Shown in pieces: positions 49,834 through 61,888 of a stretch of DNA of 64,000 nt (position 1 is its first letter; the number at the start of each line of letters is the position of its first letter). The stretch is from positions 744,001-808,000 of the forward strand of contig NOWV01000001.1 in the NCBI GenBank assembly GCA_003344405.1, read 5' to 3'. This DNA comes from Trichoplax sp. H2. Lineage: Eukaryota; Placozoa; Uniplacotomia; Trichoplacea. The position numbers and the translations under genes were made by a program. The notes under the pieces are model-generated. The model was not told the DNA's origin. It made no database searches and worked only from the letters and a program-made list of their open reading frames with translations.

Positions 49834-50718
49834 ATGGAAATGACTAAGGATAAACTTCAAGAAGCAGAAGATGAGAAAAAATTTCAAACATTTAAAAATT
49901 TTAAATTAAAGCGTAAAATTGGTAAAGGACGCTTTAGTAGCGTTTATCAAGCTAAATGTACAATCGATAATAGTATTTATGCCGTGAAGAAAGTCATCAT
50001 TCCTGATTATACTGATCCTGTTGTTTGCCAAAAGTACATGCTAGAAGTTAAACTACTTAAGTCTTGCCATCATCATAACATTATACGTTATTTTGCTTCA
50101 TTTTTAATCGATGATTGTGTCTTACTTATTATTTGTGAGCTTGCTGATGCTGGCGATTTAGAATGCATGATTAAGGTATTTCGTGAAAAGAAAATTCGTA
50201 TACCAGAACGTACAATATGGAAATATTTCTATCCTGTTGCTAGTGCAGTTTGTTATTTACATGATCGGCGTATCATGCATCGCGATATTAAACCATCTAA
50301 TATCTATGTCACTGGTAAAGGAGTTGTTAAATTGGGAGATTTTGGATTGGGTCGTGCTTTGGGTTCTGGCACAGCAGCAGCATCGTCATGGGTTGGTACA
50401 CCGTATTATATGTCACCAGAGCGTGTAGCACAACGTGATTATGATTTTAAATCAGATATTTGGTCATTGGGTTGCCTATTATATGAATTAGCAGCATTAC
50501 GTTCGCCATTTTTTGGTGTCAAATTAACATTGGTACAATTATGTGAAAAAATTGAAAATGGCGACTATCGACCATTAGAGCCACAGTTGTATTCACTTAA
50601 TTTGCGTCAATTAGTTGATAAAGCTATTATGATCAAGCCCGACGATAGACCTACTGCAAGCCAAGTGCTATGTGAAGCAAGCAATATGTATCGTGAATCC
50701 AACAGTACAACAATATAA
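49834..50718 (+). CDS. NEK7: NEK6/7-like mitotic Ser/Thr kinase, single exon
   Basis: NIMA-related kinase of the NEK6/NEK7 type, a class that works in spindle assembly and cytokinesis downstream of NEK9. The 294-aa length is close to NEK7 (302). It is nearly all kinase domain with a short N-terminal arm, as in NEK6/7. The Gly loop is GKGRFSSV (30-37), the ATP lysine lies in YAVKK (49-53), and ELADAGDL (102-109) is the hinge. HRDIKPSN (149-156) is the catalytic loop. DFG (169-171) replaces the DLG of vertebrate NEK6/7. SSWVGTPYYMSPER (184-197) carries a serine equivalent to the activating Ser195 of NEK7. FKSDIWSLGCLLYE and SPFFG complete the C-lobe. All catalytic residues look intact, so the kinase should be active. 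It has no introns, although its neighbours have up to 11. ATG 49834 is the first in frame; the next is Met3. Confidence 0.93.
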   Translation: MEMTKDKLQEAEDEKKFQTFKNFKLKRKIGKGRFSSVYQAKCTIDNSIYAVKKVIIPDYTDPVVCQKYMLEVKLLKSCHHHNIIRYFASFLIDDCVLLIICELADAGDLECMIKVFREKKIRIPERTIWKYFYPVASAVCYLHDRRIMHRDIKPSNIYVTGKGVVKLGDFGLGRALGSGTAAASSWVGTPYYMSPERVAQRDYDFKSDIWSLGCLLYELAALRSPFFGVKLTLVQLCEKIENGDYRPLEPQLYSLNLRQLVDKAIMIKPDDRPTASQVLCEASNMYRESNSTTI

Positions 50719-53700
50719 AGAATAGCAAACTATTCCACTAGAAGAAATATTTCATTTTATAATCGAATCATTGCCCAATGTACACTGTACAGCCATTTGT
50801 GCATGTCTTAAAGTGATTAAACCGAGATGAATGAGGATAAAGAACCACTCTATTATAAAAAATCTTCTATTTAATATTAATTTAAATGTAGACAGAAGTA
50901 GGGTTCGTCTATATGTTCATGAATACCTTTACAGAAAGATTCGTCAACTTGGGAATAAATACCTTCTATTCATCACCATTGAAGTAGATAGATCGCAAGC
51001 CAGCCTGCTAACGAAATTATCACTGATGTGACTTTGATCTAGTATGGCCGCTATGATAGCTATGACTACTAGAGGGAAAATTTACTTGGTAGTAGTATAC
51101 TATCCGCTCTTCCTAAACCATTTCTTTTGAGTAAAGTTTCTATAAATCTAGAAAATTTGAGTTTGAAAAAGCTTAAGCTTCTTGGGATCTTTCGTTTTAA
51201 TTCAATTTTGTTCATCCGAATTGAATAGGATGTGTTGTAATTTCTACTGCTATTGTATTTTCTGACCATAATTTTGATGAACATTTCAAAGTTAACTGCG
51301 ATTTCTTTTTATTTCAAAGTCGTAGATAATCGCAGTAATCACGAAATTTTATCATAATCAACGAAGTTGATACTTTTAAATTACTTGAAATGTATGGGTG
51401 CACTGTATATATTTATGTAACATATACCATTTTTTCTTCGCTTGCTTTTTCCACCTTCATTAATGTCATTTTGTTCATAATATTCTACTTTTCCTACTAC
51501 GCCCCATTTAGTTTTGTTGATTAATATTTTTCAATAACCTTTTCAATTTAAACTGATAGAAATTCGGTACTTACCAACATTAATAAACTTAATTAATTAA
51601 GTCAGCGAAAATAAAATTTAGATAAGTTTTCAACTGTGAAGATCAGTATTAATTAATCAATGGTAAACCATAAAGTCTACGCAAATAATTATAAAAAGAC
51701 AAAATTTTATGCTTCATTGACAAGAAAAAAATCATTCATTTTTCATAGCTAAATTTTCTGTAATATTGACTATCTATAATTTTGCTCTGGTACTACTTAT
51801 TGCTTGTGTTTGAAATGACATTTTATGCTATTCTATGTCACACAGTAGAAATAAACTAGACCTTAATTAGTTTCGATTCGGAATGGTCTTTCTTTCTTGA
51901 GTTTGACGAAGATATAATTAAAAACATGCCGTACTAAGCTACTTTTCATTTTCAACTCTTGGCATTTTTCTTAAATTTTAATATAGTTTGAAATAGTTGT
52001 AACAGCGTAGCAGATAGCTCATTGCCATTTTCAAGACATCATCATCTTATCGCCATTAATTATTAACAGCTGAACTAATAGAAAAATTCTCGAAAAAAAT
52101 ACTGTTATTTCTAGCTACAATATATTGCTAAAGACAAAATAATAGTTGTAGAACAAGAATAAAAATTGGATGTCACAAATTGCCTATTTTAAATTAACTA
52201 ACTAACTGTAAATTAGTTTACTACAATCAGCAGCTTCAAATTGTTTAGCAGCGTAGCTGCTTTCACAAGGTAGAAAAGTTACCGGTAGTACCAATCGTTT
52301 ACAAGACGTTATTGAGGTTTTATTTTTCGTAAGGCTACGAAATCAAAATTTCATTGTAGTTCTAACATATTTCTAATATTTCCATGCCGATAGAGATCAT
52401 TTATTGTAACGCAAATACTTCGTCATAGGTGAGAATCTATAACCAAATATGTCACTTCTTTTAACAACATCGTATACCTTTGTATTGGGTAGAGAGAGAC
52501 CTTAGATCCATGAAATATTTACGCGTATATAATAAAAAAATCTTTTTTTGCAAAGTAGCAACGATTTTATTTGGCGTTTGAATAAATTTTAAAATCACGA
52601 TTATAATTAATATCTTTATTATGTATGTACAGAAGCATGCATGACTGCAATTTTCGATTATTGCTTTATATATGTATGGAAAGGAAATTGAAAAAGGTTA
52701 TACGATTGAGATAACTTCATTTAGTTAAGATAGGGGTATCCTGAATTCAATCACTTACAATAAATTACTGTAGCTGCAGGGATATTTTTATTTATTGCTA
52801 GCAGTTTTATCGCAATTAGAATGAATTTCATATAATTTCATTGGGTTAATGGACGAGATTACGTTAAACATTGCAACAACAGTCTCTATCTATACCACAG
52901 CCAATAATGAAACGCTACTTAGTCGTATTTTGAAGTTTAAATACAAAAATCCCAATGGTAATCCATGAAAAGAAAGGTTTTTGTTTACGCTAATTATCTT
53001 TGCTAAATTGATGTAAGATCGATGGTTATTCAATACACAATTTTGCGCCTATCAAAACTTGTAACTTAAAGCTAATTTATTTCAATACTATACTAAAGAA
53101 TAGATTCTATTTTGAAAGTCAATCCTCTAGGTTATCATTTTTCAAAGATTTTATCACTTTATTCAATTGAAACACCAACAGAGAAATCTTAGATAAAGTG
53201 ATAGACAGTTCAAATTGGCTATCTATATATTGTTTTAATACAAAATAGAAGCCTCTATCGTCTGAAAGCCATTTCGAGCCTATATCACTAAACTACAGAA
53301 GTAAGAGTATACTTCATGTCAAAGGTTCAAAATGGCACAGTAAAGATCTGTACAATAGCCTGAGCAGGATAATACGCCTACTGTCTTACTGAAATAATTG
53401 AAGTCATTTTTGTGCTTTATCATGCCTTTAGGTGAATAAAAGCTGCTGCATCCCAATCATCCATAGATTCACCAAGAAGTACAAAATTTCCTAGGTATTA
53501 TGTTCTATACTTTGACGCACTTCCTAAATTATGCCTTCCTAATTACATGCATGAAGGAATAACCATGATCTAGGTACTGTAGCTTATGCCTATAGCATGC
53601 AGTGAAATTGAATTATTAATGTACGAGGCCAATAATAAAATAACTCTTCTGTAGGTCTATTGTAAATTTCCAAGTATGAATTCTTTAATATCAGTGACGT

Positions 53701-56700
53701 GAGTCCAGCAGTGTTATAAATTTATTGGAGATCAATCAATTAATTCATACTGATAGGCTTTCTCCGAACAATGGTACAAGATAATTAAATTGAAAAATTT
53801 TTCAACACTGATTTCAATGAATTATTAATTAACATAATCAACACTATCACTCCTAAATACGTGATAAAAAATAAAAAATTATTCTTACCAATTGATGGAA
53901 AAAATATTAAGAAATCATAGATATTTTGTCTATATCCAATTAGCTTTTTTAACGGATAATTATTGAAAGGTTAACGGTGAAAATTTCAAATGGTTTGGTC
54001 TATTATCTAGTTTGTGTGATAATATGGCTAGTACGGTTCTTGCTCGATTGCCAGTATATCGTTATAAAGTACCAATCTAACGTATAGTAATAGTAAAAGA
54101 CTATTACTCGGTCATTGCATGCCCACTCTCCCTTATTTTATTAATTAATTATTAATAAAATCCAAGATGACTTGGTTATTTTACTACTAGTAATAATTTC
54201 GTAGATTTTAATTTATAGAGTGTTACCTAAAAGAAGCTTGATTATTTCTTTTCAAGTTCGCAAGTTTTAAAGGGAGCTCGGCTGTTTGGTTGGAGTATTA
54301 AATAGGTGCTATGAATTTGGCATATTGTGCGGTATGGAGGGGAAATCTTATTTATTCTCATATCTTTAATTATATATATTTTATTAATAAAATTTAAGAT
54401 GGCTGGATCATCTGGTTAAAATTATACAATAAGAACAACAGAAGCAATATCAGGTTAAATACAGTATAAGTATAGTAGAACGGAAATGTTGTCTATGTTT
54501 CGCTTATTATTGCTGATAGAGTTCAAGATAACTTGACTATTAAATAATAAGATAATACTGCGACATTTACATCAAGCATAAGACGGCGCAGATAAATGAA
54601 ATCAATGTAGCAATTATTAATATCAAGTTAAAAGTCGTCGCATTTCGTATACCCGTATTTATTATATCGAGTACAATATGAGAGTGATGAATAGAACTAT
54701 TATCAGTTTAGATGAAATTTAACATATTATTCCATTCTGCAACGACCTAAAACAATGATTTTCTAAGGTAATAGTCATTAGTTGCTTTGAAACACCTCTT
54801 TCATTATCCATTGACTAGATTCCTTCATATGGGTAATTAAGTAACAAAAACTGTCATAGCTTTACCGTACAACATCTTCCAGAGAAAATTTTACATTTAA
54901 TATTCATATTTAATTTTCTTTCTTTCTTATTTGTGATCAAAATAAAAGTAGACAAGAATGCAGTTTTCAATAGCTAACTCACGAAATACTCCAAAATTTT
55001 AAATCCATTTACTCCTTCATTAAGAAACTTTCAAGAATTTACTCTCCTCCATTTTCCAGTTATTGGAGAAGTATTGTTGTTAAAGTATTGTAGCGGTACT
55101 GTAGCTTCTTTTACCCATACTAATACCAATCTGATCAATACAAAAGAAAGGGAAAGTCATAGCAATTCTGACCTGATTATAAGCCAATAGCAAGTAATAT
55201 AGAAAAAGATAAGCTAGAAAGGAAATTTGCCCTTTTGTATATATATATACTGTATACTACCGGAATTTTACCGTAGTTTAAGATAGATCTATCTAGTTTA
55301 CTGATAGTTTGAAATCAGTTCCTTCCGCGCCAAGATCATGATGAGACATCAATGGCCTTTAGCTGTACAGTCTGTGATGGTGTATAGCAACTACATAGTA
55401 ATTGTTCAGTTTTTACAGTTTGTTTAGTGTTGATTTGAGAATAATTTGTCTTGTTGCTAACCGTTCTTCCTTAATTATAACAATTATAACGTAGACCGCT
55501 AAAAATTTCTTAGAAAAAGTTCCCTTACGAGTACTTGATTATCATCAATACAATACAAATTTAGCTCGTGCTAGTAGAATAAAATCGAACTTGATTGAAC
55601 GTATTTTTATAACCATAAAAGAAACCAGGCACATTAAGTAAATGAAACCGACGTGATTTTCAATGGCAATATTGATCCAATTGTATTCATATCTCTTATG
55701 ACTACCTTTCATTAAGCTATTCTAGGTTTCGGTAATGTATTACCATCAACAGGATGTTGTATTTGTTTGAATGCAACTTTTAAATTCATAACCAAATCAA
55801 ACATGGTTTAGAAAATCAGAAGTGCAGATAGAGTTAATAAATAGTCAAAGAGTTTAAAAAGTATACTGTTAGCCCTGCTACTGTTGCATCTGTAAAACCC
55901 ATTTCGTCGTTTCTACGATCTTGATGTTTAACCAGTGTGCATACAGTAACGGTAATTATTCTGTAAATATGCTTACGCATCTTTCATGTAAATTGAATAG
56001 TAAATGAAATAAAAAATGCGATCGATATAAAGGTCTACGTCAATAGTATCGCCTCATGCAAGATAACACTAACACTATTTCACCTAAGGCAGTGCATTTA
56101 GGCAACTGGATTGCTATTGCAGCCCTAATAATACAAGCCCTGATATAGTTTTGCAAGATATAACGGAAAAGCTTATCTATATTCGGTTACTTTTTTATAC
56201 AAAATTATTTGTTTTAGTAAAGTGGCATCGGTAACTCGAAAACTATCGTATAGCATCTTCTTCGTTCTCGATATCAGCGTAGCCATTACGATTGATAAGT
56301 ACATGTATATTGGATAACTGCTTGCGATTCTAATATAAAGTACTGTGGGCACCTTTACTACTGTATACGTGTATCTCTCAACATAAATCTATTGGTTCTA
56401 ATGGCAGGCATTACTACATTCGCTATTGCTATCCATATAAGAAAATGATTGCAATTTATAACTATGACTACAATAAAAATGTCAATTTTTTAACTTGATG
56501 TAAAGGAGATTTTGAATTAAATGCATCTGTATTACTCGTAGCTTGTGTTTATGAAGATCTAAAGTAAATCAGAATGATTAGATATGTTTTTATAAATTAT
56601 GAAAATAGTCTAGTACCTTGACCTATTTGTGGATATAGTATTATATTTGTATCGCATATGAGAAGCTAAGGAAGAATATTAGAACTTGTCCTAGATTTAG

Positions 56701-58940
56701 GTGGAGGATGAATCCATCCATTGAAGGCGAAATACAGACTCGCGTACCAACGGTGATTCCGAAATATAATTATCATGATGTATAAAATTAGATTCTATAT
56801 GATACCCACTAGCAGATCCTTGCCTCATTGAGTATCAACGGTGAGTATTAAAAACAGCTGTCTATAAATCTCCAATTCAATAGCAACCCTTTACTTATTC
56901 TAGCATAGCCTTAAATAGAAACAATAAATTTTTTAGATGAGTCATGATGTTTTAAATATGGCACTATGAAAAATGATACAAATAAAACCATCGCCAATAA
57001 TTATAATATTTCATGATCTAACTAAGAAATTCGAAAATATTTGCGTAGACATAAAGCAAAATTTAGTATAATAAAATATTCTGTATTTCCCTTACAACTG
57101 ATATTGACGACTGATAAATACCCTAGATTTCGTAAGTTCAGCTCCTGTCATAACTATTGTAATTTACATTAGAACAGCTGCACTGAAAATGTCAATTTTT
57201 GACTTTTAGGCCAGAAATTTCAGTTATTAACTATCAATACAACCGAGAACCCTAGTCTGACATCAGCTAAGAATGACTTATTTACCTATACTGTCTTGCA
57301 GCATCTATGAATACTAATTCATATCACTAATACTAATACTAATTCATATCGATCAACTGGGCTTAGATCATTAAACAGGATGCAATATTTGGTATCGTAA
57401 GATTGAGCAAACTAGTTTGCTAAATTTATCATTTTTAATTTTAGCTATTACGTTAACAAGAAGATAGTACCTTTTTTGATAATGCTACAGTAATATAGCT
57501 GGTGTCCTCTTTTGCTATCCAATATGATATACAATATACCAGGTACCCTAAAGATGCCGTTAGTCACGCGGTGAGAAATGTACCATATTGGCTACTTGCT
57601 CTATGCTGAAGTAACATACTGTAGTTTACGATTCCTAAATTATTTTTAGTGCAATTTGTTACATAAGTTAGCAGTTAGAAACTTGCGCTATTTTAGACTT
57701 GCAGTAAGCGCACGAACATACTGTCCATATATGTCTATAATCTACATGTACTGTATAAATTACGATCAAAACCCGAATTTGACCAATTATAGGTTTGGTG
57801 TATGAATACATGCAGATGCTGAGAAATGAATTGATACTTTGCTATTTAAATTTAATTTAAGATCACTCTCATGAAACGAAATTTATATATTGCTTATTTT
57901 ATTCAAAATCGTAGAAATGATAACTTGTATGCAAAAACAACTGCTATTCAATTATAATATCATAATTAAATAAAATTTCTCTGAATACTTCCGTCTGTCA
58001 TAATAGCTATCATTAATCTCAGATGCCCTAATACCAAGCGATAGATTCGTTACCTTAGTTACTACCAAACAGCCCTATTCTTTTTTTATTAATTCTATTT
58101 CATGAGTAAAGGTAAGACACTTCAGTCACGACCGTAATAAATTGTATTAAGGTTCATAATGTCAATATCTATTGCTTTCCATGGTAGATAACAGTGATTT
58201 GCATTGCAATTAAGCTGTAATAAAATCTTTAATTAGTCTATAAATCGGTATAGATTCAGTGCTCTGCATATATAATAAAACAATTGAAGAATAAATAACC
58301 CAAGTAAGATAATAATTTTTTCACACCAGCATGTCTTTATTCTATACTAAAATTCTATTAAAAATAATAAATTGTAGGTTATGCTTTAATATTTATCAAC
58401 GTTTCCATTTATCTGTTATCTGAAGTTGGTTGAGAATGATACAATCTTAAAGTGAAATCGAAAATACAACTTAAATGTATTGGATAAATAGCAGATTAAG
58501 AAAAGATTTTATAAATGATAAACAATAAAAATATTAAGGGAAAAGCATCTAATTTTGTAATTAAAATATTTTCGACGTTGACTCAATAAATACTACTTAC
58601 AGTACATCCGAATTACTCCTTGTATACCCGTAACTACGCATATCGTATGAATCATTACATGACTGAATATAACATCATAGTAAGATTAACATCTTTTAAA
58701 TTTTCCATATCATCCAGTAGACATAAACAGAAGTAATTTAATCTACTAATGCAATGTAATATGACTCAATCGTGGAATGTAAAAACTACGATTTATCTGC
58801 TGGCAATATACAAATTACGTTTGCATTTTACCATATTGACAAAAATTTTAGAAATTTAAACAATATCCTGACCTTTTCAGTAGTACAGCAAACCTAAACT
58901 GCTTAATGATACTACTACAGCGTACTGGACACGTTATTGG
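50719..58940. other. 8-kb gene-poor region downstream of NEK6/7
   Basis: No conserved coding segment is seen. The small frames at 50831-51031 (plus) and 51069-51284 (minus) have no domain and probably lie in the NEK6/7 3' flank. Faint related AAGATGxCTxG blocks near 54165, 54397 and 54522 follow TTATTAATAAAA and may be remnants of a repeat, too weak to annotate separately. Confidence 0.45.
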
Positions 58941-58943
58941 GTT

Positions 58944-59017
58944 GTCATCTATCTCGAACTTCTTCTACATCAAATACTCATGAATAATTGATGTAGAAGA
59001 AGTTCGAGATAAATGAC
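58944..59017. repeat. Near-perfect 30-bp inverted repeat with 14-nt loop
   Basis: The left arm (58944-58973, beginning GTCATCTATCTCGAACTTC) pairs with the right arm (58988-59017, ending AAGTTCGAGATAAATGAC) at 29 of 30 positions. A 14-nt spacer, ATACTCATGAATAA, separates them. The one mismatch is C against A in plus-strand RNA but becomes a G-U pair if the minus strand is transcribed. The result would be a strong hairpin of roughly pre-miRNA size. It may also be a fold-back element; no transposase or target-site duplication is evident. Confidence 0.92.
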
Positions 59018-59020
59018 ATC

Positions 59021-59038
59021 AATTACTCATGAGTAATT
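59021..59038. repeat. Perfect 18-bp palindrome next to the hairpin
   Basis: AATTACTCATGAGTAATT is its own reverse complement. It shares ACTCATGA with the loop of the adjacent inverted repeat (ATACTCATGAATAA), which suggests the hairpin and palindrome come from one local duplication or rearrangement. Confidence 0.85.
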
Positions 59039-61770
59039 AATGCGCATAAAATCATCAGCTATACCAAGTTGAGTTAATTTATACCAAAAATAACTCATAC
59101 AATTGAAAAAATTTTTATTGCCACTGAGTAAATGATAAATTGTTATTGCATAAGTGATCTTATGTTAAACAGTATCGCTAATTTACATTGAGATAGAATG
59201 GAATTAAAGAGAAATAAAATATGGATCTATCATTGTGCTACTACATTGCTTTCTTTCTTAAATTTGTTTCATTTCTTTATTTCAATTTTATTTTTTCTTC
59301 ATCATTTAATTAGTTACTAGAAGTATTTACTTGTAGTTAAGAATGTACAGACAGTGATCAGTCCAGTACATATGAAAGAGAAGATAAATTAAAGTTTTAT
59401 ACGATATCTTAATTATTTAACCGTCTCCCTACCTTGCTCTCCATGTGGTACAGTCATTTACAGCTTTTAGATGATAAACATTTACAGTAGATAAAATAGA
59501 ATATTCGTATGCTTCATGTTCTATATAGATTTTACATTAAAATTTTAGCATACTTACAGAAGGGTATAACTATTTTTATTCACATACTGTCTTCACTTTT
59601 AGCATCATATATATGATTTAATAAAATACCGTACGTCGCTAATTTTCAATCTTTCGCATTGCCCTCTGTGATAGAGGGTTCAATATCTCGGAGGATTGAG
59701 ATTTAGTTACCATTTACAATTAGTGCACCAAAAGTTGTATAAAATTTATACTTTATTTTAAGTAGTAAAGTAAATACAGTGAGATAGTTACGGTAGACCA
59801 GCGTGCAAGCTGTCATGGTAACGTGTGAAGACTAACCAGGAAACTAACGATTTCTAAAGTGGAAAACGGCGGTATTTACAGTTTAAAGATAGAGTACATG
59901 CAGAGAATAGAATTGTAGAATTAGATACAACATATACCATAACAGGTTACAACATAGCTGATGATTATAGCAAACAGCGAGTACTGTAATAACTAAATAC
60001 AGTAGCCTATATATGAATATGAAGTAAGCGGACAGTAGATATGTCTAAATATAAGAGCAATACAACATGTCTATATTTAAGAGCAGAATATAGTTACAGT
60101 ATATTCTAAATACACTACACCCTCTTATTCTAGCTTTAAATAAATCTTATAAGGATATTTTAAACTTATTAAGGCAATTAATATGATCGACTAAGACAAA
60201 AAATTCGAAACTACAATATGATATAGACTAAATTAAACTGACTATCTATACTTTGAGTTTATAGAGTTATTGTATCCTATTGAGATAAAGAGATACCGGT
60301 GATTACAGATAGCAATTATAGATCTTAGCATTTGTAAACATTGAAACGTAATTTCTTCTCGCCCAGAAGCTAAACATGATTCTTATCTTCAACACAATTA
60401 ATGTAATAATTGGATGAGGACCATTGCTGATAAACTAAATGTGCAATGAGTAATCTAGAATTATAACATACACATTGATTCATTTATCAAATGTTAAAAA
60501 TATTATTGAAATCGAATAAAATTTCACCGGTATTATAACAGAAAAAGAATATTAGCTGAGCCTCTATATCTATGACAATTAAAATTTGCGAATACATCAC
60601 TTGCTTAAATTTAATAAGACTTTTTGTCAATGATTAAAACACCTGAAGATTAACAACAGAGGACAAAATTAGCCAATTACTAAATATCAAGATAGAAATA
60701 GATAAAGTTTAAGATAATTAACATGCCATAATTCAGCTTTCTATTAAAATTTCTTGCAAACACATTAACTGTGCTATACCTAATAGTGCGTTACTTAAAA
60801 GGATGACTATGATTATTAACGTGATAATCCATATTCTAAGTATTGTAACTATAACTTTGTAAACATTAATTAAATGAACTATTGCTTAGAAGTCGACAAT
60901 AAATTGAAGATATGGCACCAAATTAATTCTAGTAGCGATTGCCGTAAGCGGAGAGAATGCTTGCCTTTACTGTAGAAGTAAATTAAAAGCGGTGATTAGA
61001 TAAGTTAGATAAAAGTCAATTATTCGAGGCAATTTGTCATCTAGCCATAAAATATTCCTTAGTCTGAGTATCTTGCTGGATTAAAATAAAATGTTGATGT
61101 GAAGCACCTGAAAGTCTTAGGTTCATATCTGAAAATGGGTAATACGAGTAAATAGGAGCTCACCAGTAAATTTAAGTATCTTTCAACTTTCTATCTAGTT
61201 AATCAAGGGTATGATCATTTATAGACCATAATCGATGAATTATGATATGAATTTGTGTGTCTTCCAGCCAAATATACGGAATATCAAACAAGGTCTATTT
61301 ATAATTTTATGCTGTACCCAATAAATTTTCAATTACATTGTAGAATATCATTACATGCAAAGCACTATGGCGTCATTTCTTAGAAAAATATGAAACCATG
61401 AACATATCACCGGATGATACTATCTTGAATAATCAAAAATTATAGAATTATTTCGTAATATACTTTATAATCAAAGAGGACTTGATATCATGTTTACCAA
61501 CTCCGATAAACATGATGATAAATTGTTGTTGCACTTAAGATGCCTTGTTTAGTAATTATATTTAGTAGACTAGACGGACTAGTCAATAATTATAGGCCTT
61601 GAATGGTATAATCTAGTTTAGTACAATATTTGCCAGAGTAAATCAAGACTGTTAAGACTTTCAAAGCAATCGAGATGTACTAAATGATAAAATGGCGAAA
61701 TATTTTTACTTTGATTGACGATATACAATTTTTTTATGCTAAAGTAACATTTTAATACATCCTTAACCAC
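59039..61770. other. No gene recognised
   Basis: AT-rich intergenic sequence with no open frame of 60 codons, no RNA gene and no clear repeat. Confidence 0.5.
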
Positions 61771-61777
61771 TCATAAA

Positions 61778-61783
61778 TTTATT
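61778..61783 (-). terminator. Candidate AATAAA poly(A) signal of the 7TM gene
   Basis: TTTATT on the plus strand reads AATAAA on the minus strand, about 105 nt past the stop codon of the leftward 7TM gene. The position suits a 3'-end signal, but the hexamer is common in AT-rich DNA. Confidence 0.45.
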
Positions 61784-61888
61784 TTAATGCTATCAGGCAT
61801 GTCGAGATACTTATCAAATCAATTAATATAAAAGATGAGATTACTATATCAGGATAGATTATGCCGTTTTAGTCAAATCTAGTTTTAA

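Noticed and set aside
50183-50428. 81-codon plus-strand frame
   Set aside because: Out-of-frame shadow inside the NEK6/7 kinase gene.
54120-54560. Three AAGATGxCTxG-like blocks after TTATTAATAAAA, possible repeat
   Set aside because: Spacing is irregular and the similarity is limited to short AT-rich words; not distinguishable from chance by eye.
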